64,000 bases of DNA, from positions 62,001 to 126,000 of the forward strand of contig CAVYXZ010000010.1 of NCBI GenBank assembly GCA_963772595.1, in the 5' to 3' direction. Source of the DNA: CAVYXZ01 sp963772595 (GTDB lineage Bacteria; Chloroflexota; Anaerolineae; Aggregatilineales; Phototrophicaceae). This document shows positions 48,580-58,237 of the stretch, in pieces. The position numbers and the translations under genes are program-made. How positions within the stretch are numbered: position 1 is the first letter of the stretch; each line of letters starts with the position of its first letter. The notes beneath the pieces were generated by a model, which saw only the letters and a list, made by a program, of their open reading frames with translations, did no database searches and was not told the DNA's origin.

Positions 48580-49719
48580 ATGCGTTTCCCTACTACATTG
48601 ATCTCGACACTCATCCTGATGATTCTGCTGCCCGGCTTAAGCGCCGGCGCCCAGGCCTTCCCGCCGGAAGTCGCTGCGGAGATACAGGCGGCAATGGACG
48701 ATCTGACCGCAGGCGGACTTCCGCCCGGCATGGTCGTTTGGATCGACGCGCCGGAGTACCAGTTCGCCGGGGCCAGTGGTTTCGCGGACCTCACAGACGA
48801 AATCCCGATGTCGCCGGAGGGCGCGTTTCGGATTGGCAGTATCACCAAGATGTTCACCGCGACAGTGATCATCCAACTTGCGGAGGAGGGCGTACTGACC
48901 CTGGACGATCCGCTGGCGCGGTGGCTGCCGGATGTGGCTGACCAACTGCCCTATGGCGACCAGATCACGCTGCGCCACCTGCTGACGCACACCTCCGGTC
49001 TGTTCAACATCGTCGAACACGACGCTTACTGGGCTGATATTTTCACAGAGGCGGTCATCGATGAGGAGACAGGGACCGTGACCCTGGACTGCGTCCAACG
49101 GGACCCCAACGACACGCTGGCGCGCTACGTCTATGGGAAAGATGCCTACTTTGAGCCGGGGGCGGGGTGGTATTACAGCAACACAAACTACACGCTGCTC
49201 GGTATGGTGATCGAAAAGGCGGCGGATATGCCGCTGGCCGAGGCCTATCGCAGCTATATCTATGAACCACTCAGCATGGAGTTAACCTTCCTGGATTGCT
49301 AAGAAGACGCGCTGATTGATGTGGTGCATGGCTATACTGGACCTGGGGACAGCATGAGCGATGTCACTGAACTGCATGAATCTGTCGGTTGGTCGGCGGG
49401 TGGCCTGGTCTCGACCGCATCGGACCTGATCGCCTTCGCGCGTGGGTTGTTCGGTGGGACGCTGTTTGACGATCCGGAGTCGCTGGTTGCGATGACGACA
49501 CCAGCTCCTGGCAGTTCTTACGGTCTGGGTATCTCGGTCCAGGCCGTCTATATGGGGCACGCAGGCTATATTGCCGGTTTTAGAACGCTGCTCAATTATG
49601 CGCCTGAGTTCGATACGGTCGTGGTGATGCTCTACAATAACGATGCTGCCGATCCCGAACAGGGCCTGACGGATGTACTGAATCCGGCGCTCCCGTTGCT
49701 ACGCGACGGGGACGGCTAA
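48580..49719 (+). CDS. Beta-lactamase-fold serine hydrolase with an in-frame stop
   Basis: Exported class C/DD-peptidase-like enzyme. A Sec signal (TLISTLILMILLPGL, cleavage near GAQA-FP) is followed by GSITKM (SxxK nucleophile motif), YYSNTNY (YxN) and GHAGYIAGF (third motif, KTG equivalent). One TAA at 49300-49302 (after LTFLDC) interrupts an otherwise continuous frame of 380 codons; the same frame resumes with EDALIDVVHGY. All catalytic motifs except the last lie before the stop, so a truncated product would be inactive. Likely a point mutation or base error. AAGGAG precedes the ATG. A paralogue follows. Confidence 0.75.
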
Positions 49720-49859
49720 ATAGAAACGTCTCCGAGACCTGGTCATCATGAGTATCCAGAGATCAGGTCTCGAAGAAATCAATGATGAATGCACTGCCTT
49801 CTGAACAGATTAGCGTTTTGAGCTTACAACGGCAGCCACTGGATAGTGAGAAGAAAATC

Positions 49860-50909
49860 ATGCAAAAACTAAACAAGACGCGTACAGTGCGAATCCTTCA
49901 AATCATCATGCCCATCGTAGCGATAATCAGCGCTGTGATATTCGTACCCTGGAACGCAGTGTTCGCATGGCTAACGCCCTTACCTGATACTGTTCAGGAG
50001 GAACTGGATAACGCTGTTAATCGTGGGCTTGACGGTATCATCGTATACGTAGATCAACCCGGTGAAGCCCCAGCGCTTTACGCCGCTGGTTGGAATAATC
50101 GAGCAGCACAGGTGCCAGCCGACCCGCAAGCCTTGTTCAAGATTGCCAGTATCAGCAAGTTATATATCGCCGCAGCGACCGCTAAGCTGGTCAATGATGG
50201 CAGCCTGTCGCTGGATGATACGCTGGCGGATTACTTACCTGAACTTGTGGGTCGGATCGAATATGCCGATCAGATTACGCTGAGAATGATGCTGCAACAT
50301 CGCAGTGGCATCCCTAATTTCGTCGACGATCCTAACTGGAAGTGGGGCGAGCCACCGTCAGACCTCAACGGCTATCTTGAATTTGTTTTAGATGAACCCG
50401 CGGATTTTGAACCGGACAGTCGTTACAGCTATTCCAATACGAATTATCTACTGATCGGCAATATTCTCGACAAGGTTCTGGGCTATAGCCACCACAAATA
50501 TATTAACGACGAAATCCTGACACCCCTTGGGCTGAATGATACATATAACTTGCTGAGTGAGGTTGATTTAGCAGACGTCATCAGTGGGTATCACTACGAC
50601 GTTGAGCCAGATCTAAAGGAAATCGATTATATCAGTCCAGGTGGCTCGATGATCGCAACGGCTCAGGATGTTGGCATTTTCTTGAGAGCACTCAATGATA
50701 GCTCGCTGCTCAATGAGGATGAGCAGGCTATCTATTCCTCGATTTATAAATATGAACATACCGGCTGGATACTAGGATACCAGAGTATCGCGCGCTACTA
50801 CGAAGACACGGATACGGTTGTTGTTCAGTTCGTGAATTCCACCGGTGGAGACACGGAGGCGACATCAAATATTGTCTCTGACCGTATTGCCCGGATAGTG
50901 GGCGCGTAA
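49860..50909 (+). CDS. Beta-lactamase-fold serine hydrolase, membrane-anchored
   Basis: Second enzyme of the same family, about 350 residues, intact. A hydrophobic N-terminal anchor (IMPIVAIISAVIFVPW) precedes IASISKLY (SxxK), YSYSNTNY (YxN) and EHTGWILGY (HTG). These are penicillin-binding/esterase-type hydrolases; beta-lactam hydrolysis is possible but not implied. The frame is open from an ATG at 49782; I prefer 49860 because it places the anchor close to the start. A paralogous pair in tandem suggests local duplication, although the two are quite divergent. Confidence 0.85.
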   Translation: MQKLNKTRTVRILQIIMPIVAIISAVIFVPWNAVFAWLTPLPDTVQEELDNAVNRGLDGIIVYVDQPGEAPALYAAGWNNRAAQVPADPQALFKIASISKLYIAAATAKLVNDGSLSLDDTLADYLPELVGRIEYADQITLRMMLQHRSGIPNFVDDPNWKWGEPPSDLNGYLEFVLDEPADFEPDSRYSYSNTNYLLIGNILDKVLGYSHHKYINDEILTPLGLNDTYNLLSEVDLADVISGYHYDVEPDLKEIDYISPGGSMIATAQDVGIFLRALNDSSLLNEDEQAIYSSIYKYEHTGWILGYQSIARYYEDTDTVVVQFVNSTGGDTEATSNIVSDRIARIVGA

Positions 50910-50948
50910 TGGGTGTGATTCTCATTGCCATCATTTCAATCTAAACCA

Positions 50949-51444
50949 ATGCTATGGATCACGAAGTGTGCTGTGCTTGCCGAAAAACTGCGCCACTGGC
51001 CTTGGCTCCGCGTTCGTGCCCTCGACACGATGCGTTCTGTCGTGACCTTCATGGTGACGGCATTTGAGCTGGCCGGGCTTGGCGTGCTGATGGGCGTGAT
51101 TTCGGCCAGTTCGCGGTAAAGGTGCTGTGGTCACAAGCGATCTTTATTCCAACGATGGCAGTGATATGGATACCCGCCAGTGTCTTGCCCGACGCGGTGA
51201 TCCGGGCCGCTCAACTCTTGCCGCCCACTCGCGCTACGAACGCCTTTTGCGAGCTGGCGATGGGTTTGACTATCGATTTTGATGCGCCGGGATCACGCGC
51301 CAGCCTGGCGACGGGGGTGTGCTGGCTTTTGGGCTGGCGTTCTATCGCTTCAGCTGGGGCAGTCACAACGAAATGCGGCGCGGCCATCCAGCACTAGCAC
51401 TATTGGCAAGACTACGGTATGTCATCGGGGTCATCCTATTTTGA
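50949..51444 (+). pseudogene. C-terminal remnant of an ABC-2-type permease
   Basis: Fragments in three frames give the end of an ABC-2 exporter permease: TFMVTAFELAGLGVLMGVIS, then VLWSQAIFIPTMAVIWIPAS, VLPDAVIRAAQLLPPTRATN, and GLAFYRFSWGSHNEMRRGHP followed by LRYVIGVILF before a stop. Frame changes lie near 51120 and 51310. The N-terminal half and the ATPase gene are missing. The rest of the gap up to 51835 has repeat copy B and a CCGCC-tta-GGCGG hairpin (51613-51625) but no gene. Confidence 0.55.
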
Positions 51445-51544
51445 TAACCGAAGTCGGCTTCGGCCAAACAGCGTATGTCACCTTGCTGAGATACCGAGTC
51501 AAGATATTCCTCAGCCGCCTGTAGACGGCAAGAAGTGCGTGTGA

Positions 51545-51575
51545 TCGACCCTCCGTTGATCCCGCACTGGCTATG
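51545..51575 (+). repeat. Dispersed repeat, copy B
   Basis: TCGACCCTCCGTTGATCCCG followed by CACTGGCTATG. It matches copy C (59200) at 27 of 29 aligned bases and copy A more weakly. Located in an 891-bp gene-poor stretch beside the ABC-2 remnant. Confidence 0.6.
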
Positions 51576-51835
51576 CCTCATATTCCCAGGTTCTCAATAA
51601 ATCCAATCGCCACCGCCTTAGGCGGGACATTTTCCCGACCCAACCAGGCGCTATTCCCATGCAGAACGTGACTCCTGCTCATGACAGCGGGACACCGGCT
51701 GTTATAGGCTGTGTTCAATGCAGATTGAGAAGATCGGTAACAACACTATTTTGCTCCGATAGGTATTCAACCTGAAAGCCATCAGCCCTTATCGAGATTG
51801 AAACAATCTTCATTAGTGAACAGGAGAGTGTCACG

Positions 51836-52261
51836 ATGTCTGTAGAAGAAAACAAGGCACTGGTTCGGAAATTTACGGCCCTCATTGACGCCCGTGATCT
51901 GGAGACTGCCTTAACCCTCTTTAGCCCTGACTACATAGATCACGTGCCATCCATCGGGCTGCCACCGGGTCTTGAAGGGGTACGCGCGTTTTTCACCATG
52001 CAGTTCACCGCATTCCCGGATGGGCACATCACATCGCAGGACATGATTGCCGAAGGCGAAAAAGTGGTCCTGCGAATGAGCGGCGATTTCACACATCAAG
52101 GCGAGTTTATGGGCATTCCGCCAACCGGTAAGCGTGTCAGTTGGTCGTGGATCGACATCTGGCGCATTGCCAATGGAAAGTTTATCGAACATTGGACAGA
52201 GGCTGACATGATGAGCGTGATGCAGCAGCTTGGTGTGCTGCCGCCACTGAAAGCGCACTAG
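51836..52261 (+). CDS. SnoaL-like ester cyclase family protein
   Basis: A 141-residue NTF2-fold protein. The N-terminal ENKALVRKFTALIDARDLET helix, YIDHVP, and the FPDGHITSQDMIAEGEKVVL and HQGEFMGIPPTGKRVSWSWI segments are typical of the SnoaL-like/ester cyclase group. Members range from polyketide cyclases to proteins without known activity, so the reaction is open. Start preceded by AGGAGAG. Intact, unlike many neighbours. Confidence 0.85.
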   Translation: MSVEENKALVRKFTALIDARDLETALTLFSPDYIDHVPSIGLPPGLEGVRAFFTMQFTAFPDGHITSQDMIAEGEKVVLRMSGDFTHQGEFMGIPPTGKRVSWSWIDIWRIANGKFIEHWTEADMMSVMQQLGVLPPLKAH

Positions 52262-52321
52262 ACACAGAGTTTATCGCTTTCAATCGGGATGATGTGCAAG
52301 AGCCTTGCGCTCAAAGGAGGA

Positions 52322-53356
52322 ATGATGTTGCCTAAACGATCACTAACATGGGTGCTGGTCCTGATATTGCTTTCAGTCGGTCTGCTGCCAGCGATGGCAC
52401 AGGAAGAAATGCCCCCGCTGCCTGGAGAACTGGTGGTGGGCGATTTAGGATCGCCACGCGGGATCGCTTTCGATAGTGAAGGCAATCTCTTGGTAGCGGT
52501 GGCAGGTACCGGTGGCGAAACTCAACTGACCATGCCGAGTCCTGAAGGAGAGGCAGTGGCTCATATCGGGCTGACCGGACGGGTCGTGTCAGTCGCGCCT
52601 GATGGAACGGTCAGCGACCTTATCAACGGCTTCCCCAGTTATGCCTTGGAGATGGAGACCCTGGGACTGTACCGCGTGATCCCCCACGACGATTCATTGT
52701 GGGTGGTGTACTCCGGCAACGGCCCGGCGAATATGGGCGCGTTTTGGACAGACTCCATCGTTGAGTATGACGCCATGACTTTAGCCGTGAAAACGATCAT
52801 CAACCTCAATGATTTCGAGGCCACCGAGGATCCCGACGGCAATGGCTACGATACCAACGTGGCCGACATCGCCTGGGGGGCGGACGGCACGCTCTACATC
52901 GTGGATGCAGGCGGCAACGATCTGCTCTCCTGGACGCAAGAGAGCGGCTTGCAGCTTGTCCGGGCGTGGACGGATAATCCTGTCCCCACGTCCGTCGAAG
53001 TTGCCGTGAATGGCGACCTGTATATCGGCTTCCTCGGTGCAGGTTTAGCGCCCGGCGCTGGCAAGATTGAGCACTGGTCAAGCGGGCAACTGGTCGAAAC
53101 CTTCGGCAATCTGAACGCAGTAAGCGACATTCTGCTGGATGGCGACAAATTGTACGCCGTTCAACTGACAGTCTTCAGCGATCAGGGACCAGGTCCAGGC
53201 AGCGTGGTAATCGTGACCTCTGACGGCGCTAGCCCTGTCGCGGAAGGATTACCTGCTCCATTCGGAATCGCCAAAGGTGCTGATGGCGCGTTGTACGTAT
53301 CCTTCGGTACCGCTTTCGTGCCTGGTACGGGCGGAGTGGTGAAGTTGAACATGTGA
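52322..53356 (+). CDS. ScyD/ScyE-type secreted beta-propeller protein
   Basis: A Sec signal (SLTWVLVLILLSVGLLPAMA) and a roughly 320-residue propeller. NHL-like blades begin GSPRGIAFDSEGNLLVAVAG and continue with WGADGTLYIVDAGGNDLLSW and PFGIAKGADGALYVSFG. The arrangement and the QLTMPSPEGEAVAHIGLTG-type insert match the ScyD/ScyE family, first seen in scytonemin clusters but widespread with unknown function. The ATG doublet follows AAAGGAGG. A GC-rich hairpin lies after the stop. Confidence 0.82.
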   Translation: MMLPKRSLTWVLVLILLSVGLLPAMAQEEMPPLPGELVVGDLGSPRGIAFDSEGNLLVAVAGTGGETQLTMPSPEGEAVAHIGLTGRVVSVAPDGTVSDLINGFPSYALEMETLGLYRVIPHDDSLWVVYSGNGPANMGAFWTDSIVEYDAMTLAVKTIINLNDFEATEDPDGNGYDTNVADIAWGADGTLYIVDAGGNDLLSWTQESGLQLVRAWTDNPVPTSVEVAVNGDLYIGFLGAGLAPGAGKIEHWSSGQLVETFGNLNAVSDILLDGDKLYAVQLTVFSDQGPGPGSVVIVTSDGASPVAEGLPAPFGIAKGADGALYVSFGTAFVPGTGGVVKLNM

Positions 53357-53378
53357 GCAGGTTGTGCGGTTGACCCGG

Positions 53379-53402
53379 ACGCACACGCTCCGGCGCGTGC
53401 GT
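53379..53402 (+). terminator. GC-rich hairpin after the ScyD-like gene
   Basis: ACGCACACGC pairs with GCGCGTGCGT (9 of 10 pairs) around TCCG, followed by TTGGTATCTTTC, a weak T-rich tail. Possibly a leaky terminator before the BNR gene, which starts 30 bp downstream. Confidence 0.45.
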
Positions 53403-53432
53403 TTGGTATCTTTCAGCCTAAGGATAGTGGAT

Positions 53433-54446
53433 ATGAGCAAGGTTTTTATTTCAACGAATGGCGACAGACTGGCGCGGGCAGAATGCGGCCCGGACGGTCG
53501 TTGGACGGTCGAGTTTCTGCTCGAAGGTAAAAGCGTGCGCTGCCTCGCTGCCGACCCCTGCAACCCGACTATCGTCTATGCGGGGACACAGGGCAACGGG
53601 GTGCTTCGCTCTGAAGACCGGGGCAAAACGTGGCGGGCTGCCGGAATGGAAGGGCAAATCGTGAAGTCCATCGCCATCTGTCGCGCCGATTCGAGGGTGA
53701 TCTATGCCGGGACAAAGCCACCTGCTATCTATGTGACCCGCGACAGTGGGCAGACGTGGACGGAGCGAGAATCCTTCCGCAGGCTGCGACGCTGGTTCTG
53801 GTTCACGCCAGCCGAAGCTGGTGATCCCTATGTGATGGGGCTAGCCGTTTCCCCCACTGATCCCAATCTTGTGATTGCCGGAGTGGAGGTGGGCGGTACC
53901 TTCCGCAGTGCTGACGGTGGGCAGACCTGGCAGGGACATCTCAAAGGGACAAGTCGTGACTGTCACAGCCTGAGATTTCACCCGACCAATGGGAATTGGG
54001 TATACCAGGCAGGTGGCGGATGGCCCGCAGGGGTCAGTGCTGATGGCGGACTGACGTGGAAGCAACCGCTGCGAGGTCTAAGCTGGAGTTTGTACGGCAT
54101 GGCTGTCGCCGCCGACCCGGCTGACCCGGATGTCTGGTATGTGTCGGCTGCACCCCATGCCGTCTTCCCGCAGCTCCACAAAATGCCGCGTGGTCATTGG
54201 GATGGCGAAGCCAACGCCTTTCTCTTTCGCAAACGCGGCGCTGGACGGTGGGAACGGTGGTCCGGGGGCCTGCCGCAGCCGCTTGATCATATGGCTTACG
54301 CTCTCGTGACGGACCCAGAATCGCCCGGACATCTGTATGCAGGATTGAGCAATGGCGATGTGTGGCACACGGCGGACTACGGCGATCATTGGGAACAGCT
54401 TCCGTTGAATCTGGGAAACATCTTTACGGCCATGATTAGGGTTTAA
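53433..54446 (+). CDS. BNR/sortilin-like repeat protein
   Basis: A 337-residue cytoplasmic beta-propeller. Asp-box repeats (SxDxGxTW type) recur: VLRSEDRGKTWRA, YVTRDSGQTWTE, FRSADGGQTWQG, VSADGGLTWKQ and VWHTADYGDHWEQ, each after an IVYAGT- or VIAGVE-like strand. Such WD40/YVTN/BNR-like proteins are often annotated as exo-alpha-sialidase or glycosidase-like, but I see no sialidase Arg triad. The start MSKVFIST follows AAGGA. TAATG overlap with the next gene suggests coupling. Confidence 0.8.
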   Translation: MSKVFISTNGDRLARAECGPDGRWTVEFLLEGKSVRCLAADPCNPTIVYAGTQGNGVLRSEDRGKTWRAAGMEGQIVKSIAICRADSRVIYAGTKPPAIYVTRDSGQTWTERESFRRLRRWFWFTPAEAGDPYVMGLAVSPTDPNLVIAGVEVGGTFRSADGGQTWQGHLKGTSRDCHSLRFHPTNGNWVYQAGGGWPAGVSADGGLTWKQPLRGLSWSLYGMAVAADPADPDVWYVSAAPHAVFPQLHKMPRGHWDGEANAFLFRKRGAGRWERWSGGLPQPLDHMAYALVTDPESPGHLYAGLSNGDVWHTADYGDHWEQLPLNLGNIFTAMIRV

Positions 54447-54886
54447 TGAAAGGGATATGCGGCATGAGAACCCGGTTGATGTCGCTGAATGAAGCGGTCA
54501 CCCTCAGCACCATTGCATTCCTCACGCTAATGGCGCGCCTGACCTTCCTGGACGCGCTGTATGTGCCGGAGTTTAGAACGATACTGCCGGAGAACCAGCC
54601 TGTGACCATCGCACTGACGATGCTGGTCTACATGATCCTGGTGGGCGGTTGGGTCTGGTCGCTGCTGGCTGCCGCGCGTGGCAGACAGGATTGGGCTGAT
54701 CGTGTCCCTGCTCTTCAGCCTGTTGACGGCATTCGGTGGGGGTCTGTTGACGTTGACGGTCTTGTGTCCCAGCGGGTGCGCTGCCCCACCAGTCGGCAAC
54801 ATCATCGTATGGGCAAACCTCATCAGTGGATTGGCGGCGAGTCTCCGCGCTTGGCTTCCAGCTCACTCGCCGACAATCGAGCGTAG
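54446..54886 (+). CDS. Small polytopic membrane protein (frameshift)
   Basis: Starts inside the BNR stop (TAATG). Hydrophobic segments AVTLSTIAFLTLMARLTFL and VTIALTMLVYMILVGGWVWS are followed, after a probable extra G near 54685, by GLIVSLLFSLLTAFGGGLLT and NIIVWANLISGLAASL. This totals four membrane helices in about 140 residues. No family recognised. In the second frame there is no stop before the next gene, so the exact end is uncertain. Confidence 0.45.
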   Translation: MKGICGMRTRLMSLNEAVTLSTIAFLTLMARLTFLDALYVPEFRTILPENQPVTIALTMLVYMILVGGWVWSLLAAARGRQDWADRVPALQPVDGIRWGSVDVDGLVSQRVRCPTSRQHHRMGKPHQWIGGESPRLASSSLADNRA

Positions 54887-54914
54887 TTCAAAGCAAAATC
54901 AGGGGAGAGGCGCT

Positions 54915-55565
54915 ATGAGCCAGTGGTTCACATCTCCATATCGAGTCCTCACAATCGCCGTCATCAGCGTTGTACTCACCGTGCTTGCGCTGCTGGTGGT
55001 CATCAGTGCACAAGGCGTGTCAGAGCGAACGATTGCTGCGAGCCTGCTGGTACTCACGTTCATGGTATTTGAGATCGGCGGCATCCTTTTCACCGGCAGA
55101 ACCATGTTGAACTGGCCGATCAAAGATCGGGTTTCTCACATGCGGTGGGAGCGGGGCTTTGTCATCCTGCCGACCCTGCTAACGGTGCTGGGCTTGGTAC
55201 TGCTGGCGGATTTACTTCGTGCTGCCGGAGATATGTTTCTGGCGCAGTTGGGCATGGCGACATATCTGTTCGGTGCAGTGCTTATAGTGTCCACCGAAAC
55301 CAAATTCATCGACAACGGCGAATGGAATTACCCTCAGGTGGTGACTTTCGTCGTCCTGGCCCTGCTGGCGCAAGCCGCTTTTGGAGTGGCACTGTTGCAA
55401 ACCGGACTGGTAGCGTCATGGGTGGGATGGGCGACCCTGATATGGAACCTCGGCTACTTGCTGATCATTCTGATTGTTCGCCCACGCGAAGTCTACTATC
55501 CGGCTATCCACTGCGTCGCGCCTCTCATCATCGGCATCGCGCTGGTGGTGACGGGCTGGGTTTAA
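54915..55565 (+). CDS. Polytopic membrane protein of unknown function
   Basis: About 216 residues with six or seven hydrophobic segments (VLTIAVISVVLTVLALLVVI, LLVLTFMVFEIGGILFTG, ILPTLLTVLGLVLLADLL and further). The ATG at 54915 follows AGGGGAGAGG. The frame is open upstream because of the frameshifted neighbour, so a longer fused product would be read by automated callers. A DUF4345-like or sensor-type membrane module is possible; I cannot name it. Confidence 0.6.
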   Translation: MSQWFTSPYRVLTIAVISVVLTVLALLVVISAQGVSERTIAASLLVLTFMVFEIGGILFTGRTMLNWPIKDRVSHMRWERGFVILPTLLTVLGLVLLADLLRAAGDMFLAQLGMATYLFGAVLIVSTETKFIDNGEWNYPQVVTFVVLALLAQAAFGVALLQTGLVASWVGWATLIWNLGYLLIILIVRPREVYYPAIHCVAPLIIGIALVVTGWV

Positions 55566-55598
55566 CTGAAGCGTTAGTTGATTTCAAGGAGCCTAACT

Positions 55599-56087
55599 AT
55601 GGCATCCGCGTCTCTGAAACGAGTATTGCGCGATTGCAAACGGACTGCATGTTGCGACTTTATCGCCTGAGTGGTGGCAAGTTGGCAAACAATATAGGCA
55701 ATTTACCTATACTGCTGATTACGACCTTTGGACGAAAATCGGGGAAGACCCCATACCGACCCGGTTGTCTATATCAAAGATGGTAAGGAATATCTGGTGT
55801 CGGCCTCAACGAGGTGGTGATGGATTGGCGCCCGGATGGTATTTCAATTTGAGGAACGAGCCGGAAGCGAAAATACAAATGAGGCAATCAGACTTTCAAT
55901 GTCAACGCGACCGATAATCGACGGCGAAGAACGCCCGCGCTTGTATGAAAAGTTCAAAGCCGCCAGCAGTAATTTCGTCAAGTATGAAAAGAATACCAGT
56001 CGCATAATTCCGGTTATCACGTCTCACCCTCGAACAGCCAAACCGGGGGTAAGCAGTGCCAGTTCACCATCCATGATCGGTTCGTGA
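55599..56087 (+). pseudogene. Deazaflavin (F420)-dependent nitroreductase-like gene, frameshifted
   Basis: Pieces in several frames rebuild a DUF385/Ddn-type protein: MLRLYRLSGGKLANNIGNLP, ILLITTFGRKSGKT, DPVVYIKDGKEYLVSAS, GWYFNLRNEPEAKIQM and EKFKAASSNFVKYEKNTSRI then IPVIT. The GRKSG turn and the PGWYxNLR motif are diagnostic. At least three frame changes are needed (near 55630, 55755 and 55825, and again near 55900). An AAGGAG site precedes an ATG at 55599. If real in a sister strain, the host would need coenzyme F420. Confidence 0.6.
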
Positions 56088-56137
56088 TACCATAGGAACT
56101 GAAGCGTGAAATTCAATAGAATCGAAAGATACATGCC

Positions 56138-58223
56138 ATGAGCGAGCAATTGCCCGACGGCTTGTCCTGGTCAATGGCGTTAGTTTCTATCATCCTGGTC
56201 ACGATCGGACTGGTCTTCAGTATTCTCGCGCTGATCGCTGATGGTCATAGCTCCGACCTTCAGCCACCAGTTTTTCACGCCCGCGCTCACTATCGCTTAC
56301 TGTGTGGTCGGCGCTCTGGTGGCATCGCAGCACCCCCGTAACCCAATCGGCTGGATGTTCTGCGCCACCGGTCTGCTGAGTGCGCTGAATATGCTGTCGG
56401 CAGGCTATGACTTATATGATCGGCTCGCCGGGCTGAACGGCACACTTCCGGGAGCGGCACTGGCTAGATGGCTCAATCTCTGGCTCTGGCTTCCCAATAC
56501 ACTGCTTCCGTTTACTTTTGTTCTGCTCCTGTTCCCTACAGGGCGGCTCCTGTCTGTCGCGCTGGCGTCCGATTGCATGGGCAGCCGGACTGGGCACGGC
56601 GTATTACCCTTGCCATCGCTTTCGATCCCGCGCCGCCCAGAGAGTTAGGGATAACAGGATCAAATCCATTTGGAATACCGGTGGCGCAGCGCCATGAATG
56701 CGCTTCTGACTGTTGCAGGGACCGCTCCTCATGTTTGGCATATTGGGATCAATCGCCTCGGTTGTTGTGCGCTTTCGGCGCGCTGCGGGGTAGAACGTGC
56801 GCAGGTCAAGTGGCTGGTATACGCCGGGGCTTTTGTGATTATAGGCAATCTGGTGGGTAGCATCCCGTGGTTTATCTGGCCTGACGACCCATTTTCGCTG
56901 GAATTTTCCATTGTCATGACCTCTGTCACGCTGAGCGGCATCGTCGTTGCCACCGGGGTCGCTATCCTTCGCTACCGGCTGTGGGACATCGACATCCTCA
57001 TCAACCGCACGCTGGTCTACGGCTCGCTGAGCGCCCTTGTCGTTGTCCTCTATATGATCATCGTGGGTTCATTGGGAGTATTGCTTGAAGCCAGGGGCAG
57101 TTTGCCATTTCCCTCGTTCGGAACCGGCATCGTCGCCATGTCTTTTCGAGCCCTGCGGGAGCGTCTGCAGCGCCGTGTAAACCGTCTGATGTACGGTGAG
57201 CGCGACGATCCCTACGCTGTGTTGGGTCATCTCTCAGAACGGCTTGAAGTCGTGGTTGCCTCACAGTCGGTGCTCCCGACGATTGTGGAAACCGTCGTCG
57301 AGGCGTTCAAGCTTCCCTACGCGGCAATTACGCTGAAGGAAGGCGACGGCTTCGTGACGGCAGCGGAATACACGCGCATTTCGATGTCAGAGCGCATATC
57401 TGTCAGTGAGATGGAAACTTTGCCACTGGTTTATCAGACAGAAACCATTGGGCAGTTGATCCTTGCGCCGCGTGCGCCTGGCGAGTCGTTTTCTCAGACT
57501 GATCTGCGGTTGCTGGAGACTATTGCGCGTCAGGCCGGTGTTGCAGCTTACAACGTCCGTCTGTCTCAGGATTTGCAGTGGTCGCGTGAGCGACTGGTAA
57601 CAACCCGCGAAGAAGAGCGCCGCCGCCTGCGCCGCGACCTGCATGATGGTCTCGGCCCGGTGCTGGCTTCCATGTCGTTCAAGCTGGATGCGGTCTATAA
57701 TCTGGCGGATCGTGATCCGAGCGCCGTCCAGAAGATGGCGACCGAGTTGAAAACCCAGGTGCAAGGCGCGCTGGCAGACATCCGGCGCATTGCCTATGAT
57801 CTGCGTCCGCCCGCCCTGGATGAACTTGGACTGGTCGGCGCGTTAAAGGAGCATGTTGCCGCAAACAATCAGGCCCAGGGACTTCAAATCACCCTGGAAG
57901 CTCCCGAAAGTCCGCCACCGCTGCCTGCCGCTGTTGAAGTGGCGGCCTACCGCATCGCGCTCGAAGCGCTGACCAATGTCAGCCGTCATGCCTGGGCAAA
58001 ACATTGTTGTGTCCGGCTTTCGCTCCTGGGTGACTTATATTTGGAAGTGACTGACGATGGACGTGGGCTACCTGACAAGGCTATTCGAGCAGGCGTGGGA
58101 TTGACCTCAATGCGTGAGCGTGCCGAGGAATTGGGTGGGACGTGCAGGGCTGAAGCGCTGGCGCAGGGCGGGACTAGGCGTGATGGCCCATCTACCTTTA
58201 TCATCTATCTATTCCGCCGTTAG
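56138..58223 (+). pseudogene. NarX/LiaS-type sensor histidine kinase with several frameshifts
   Basis: The C-terminal two thirds (56800-58160) is continuous. It has three membrane helices, a GAF-like region (VLGHLSERLEVVVASQSVLP), the HisKA_3 phosphorylation site in EEERRRLRRDLHDGLGPVLA (His), and an ATPase domain with EALTNVSRHAW, VTDDGRGLP and GVGLTSMRERAEELGG. The N-terminal membrane part is broken into at least four frames (changes near 56240, 56545, 56600, 56720 and 56795), and the last 20 residues slip near 58165. The response regulator is encoded 14 bp later, so they form a pair. The signal is unknown. Confidence 0.7.
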
Positions 58224-58237
58224 CCGAGGTGTCTCAA

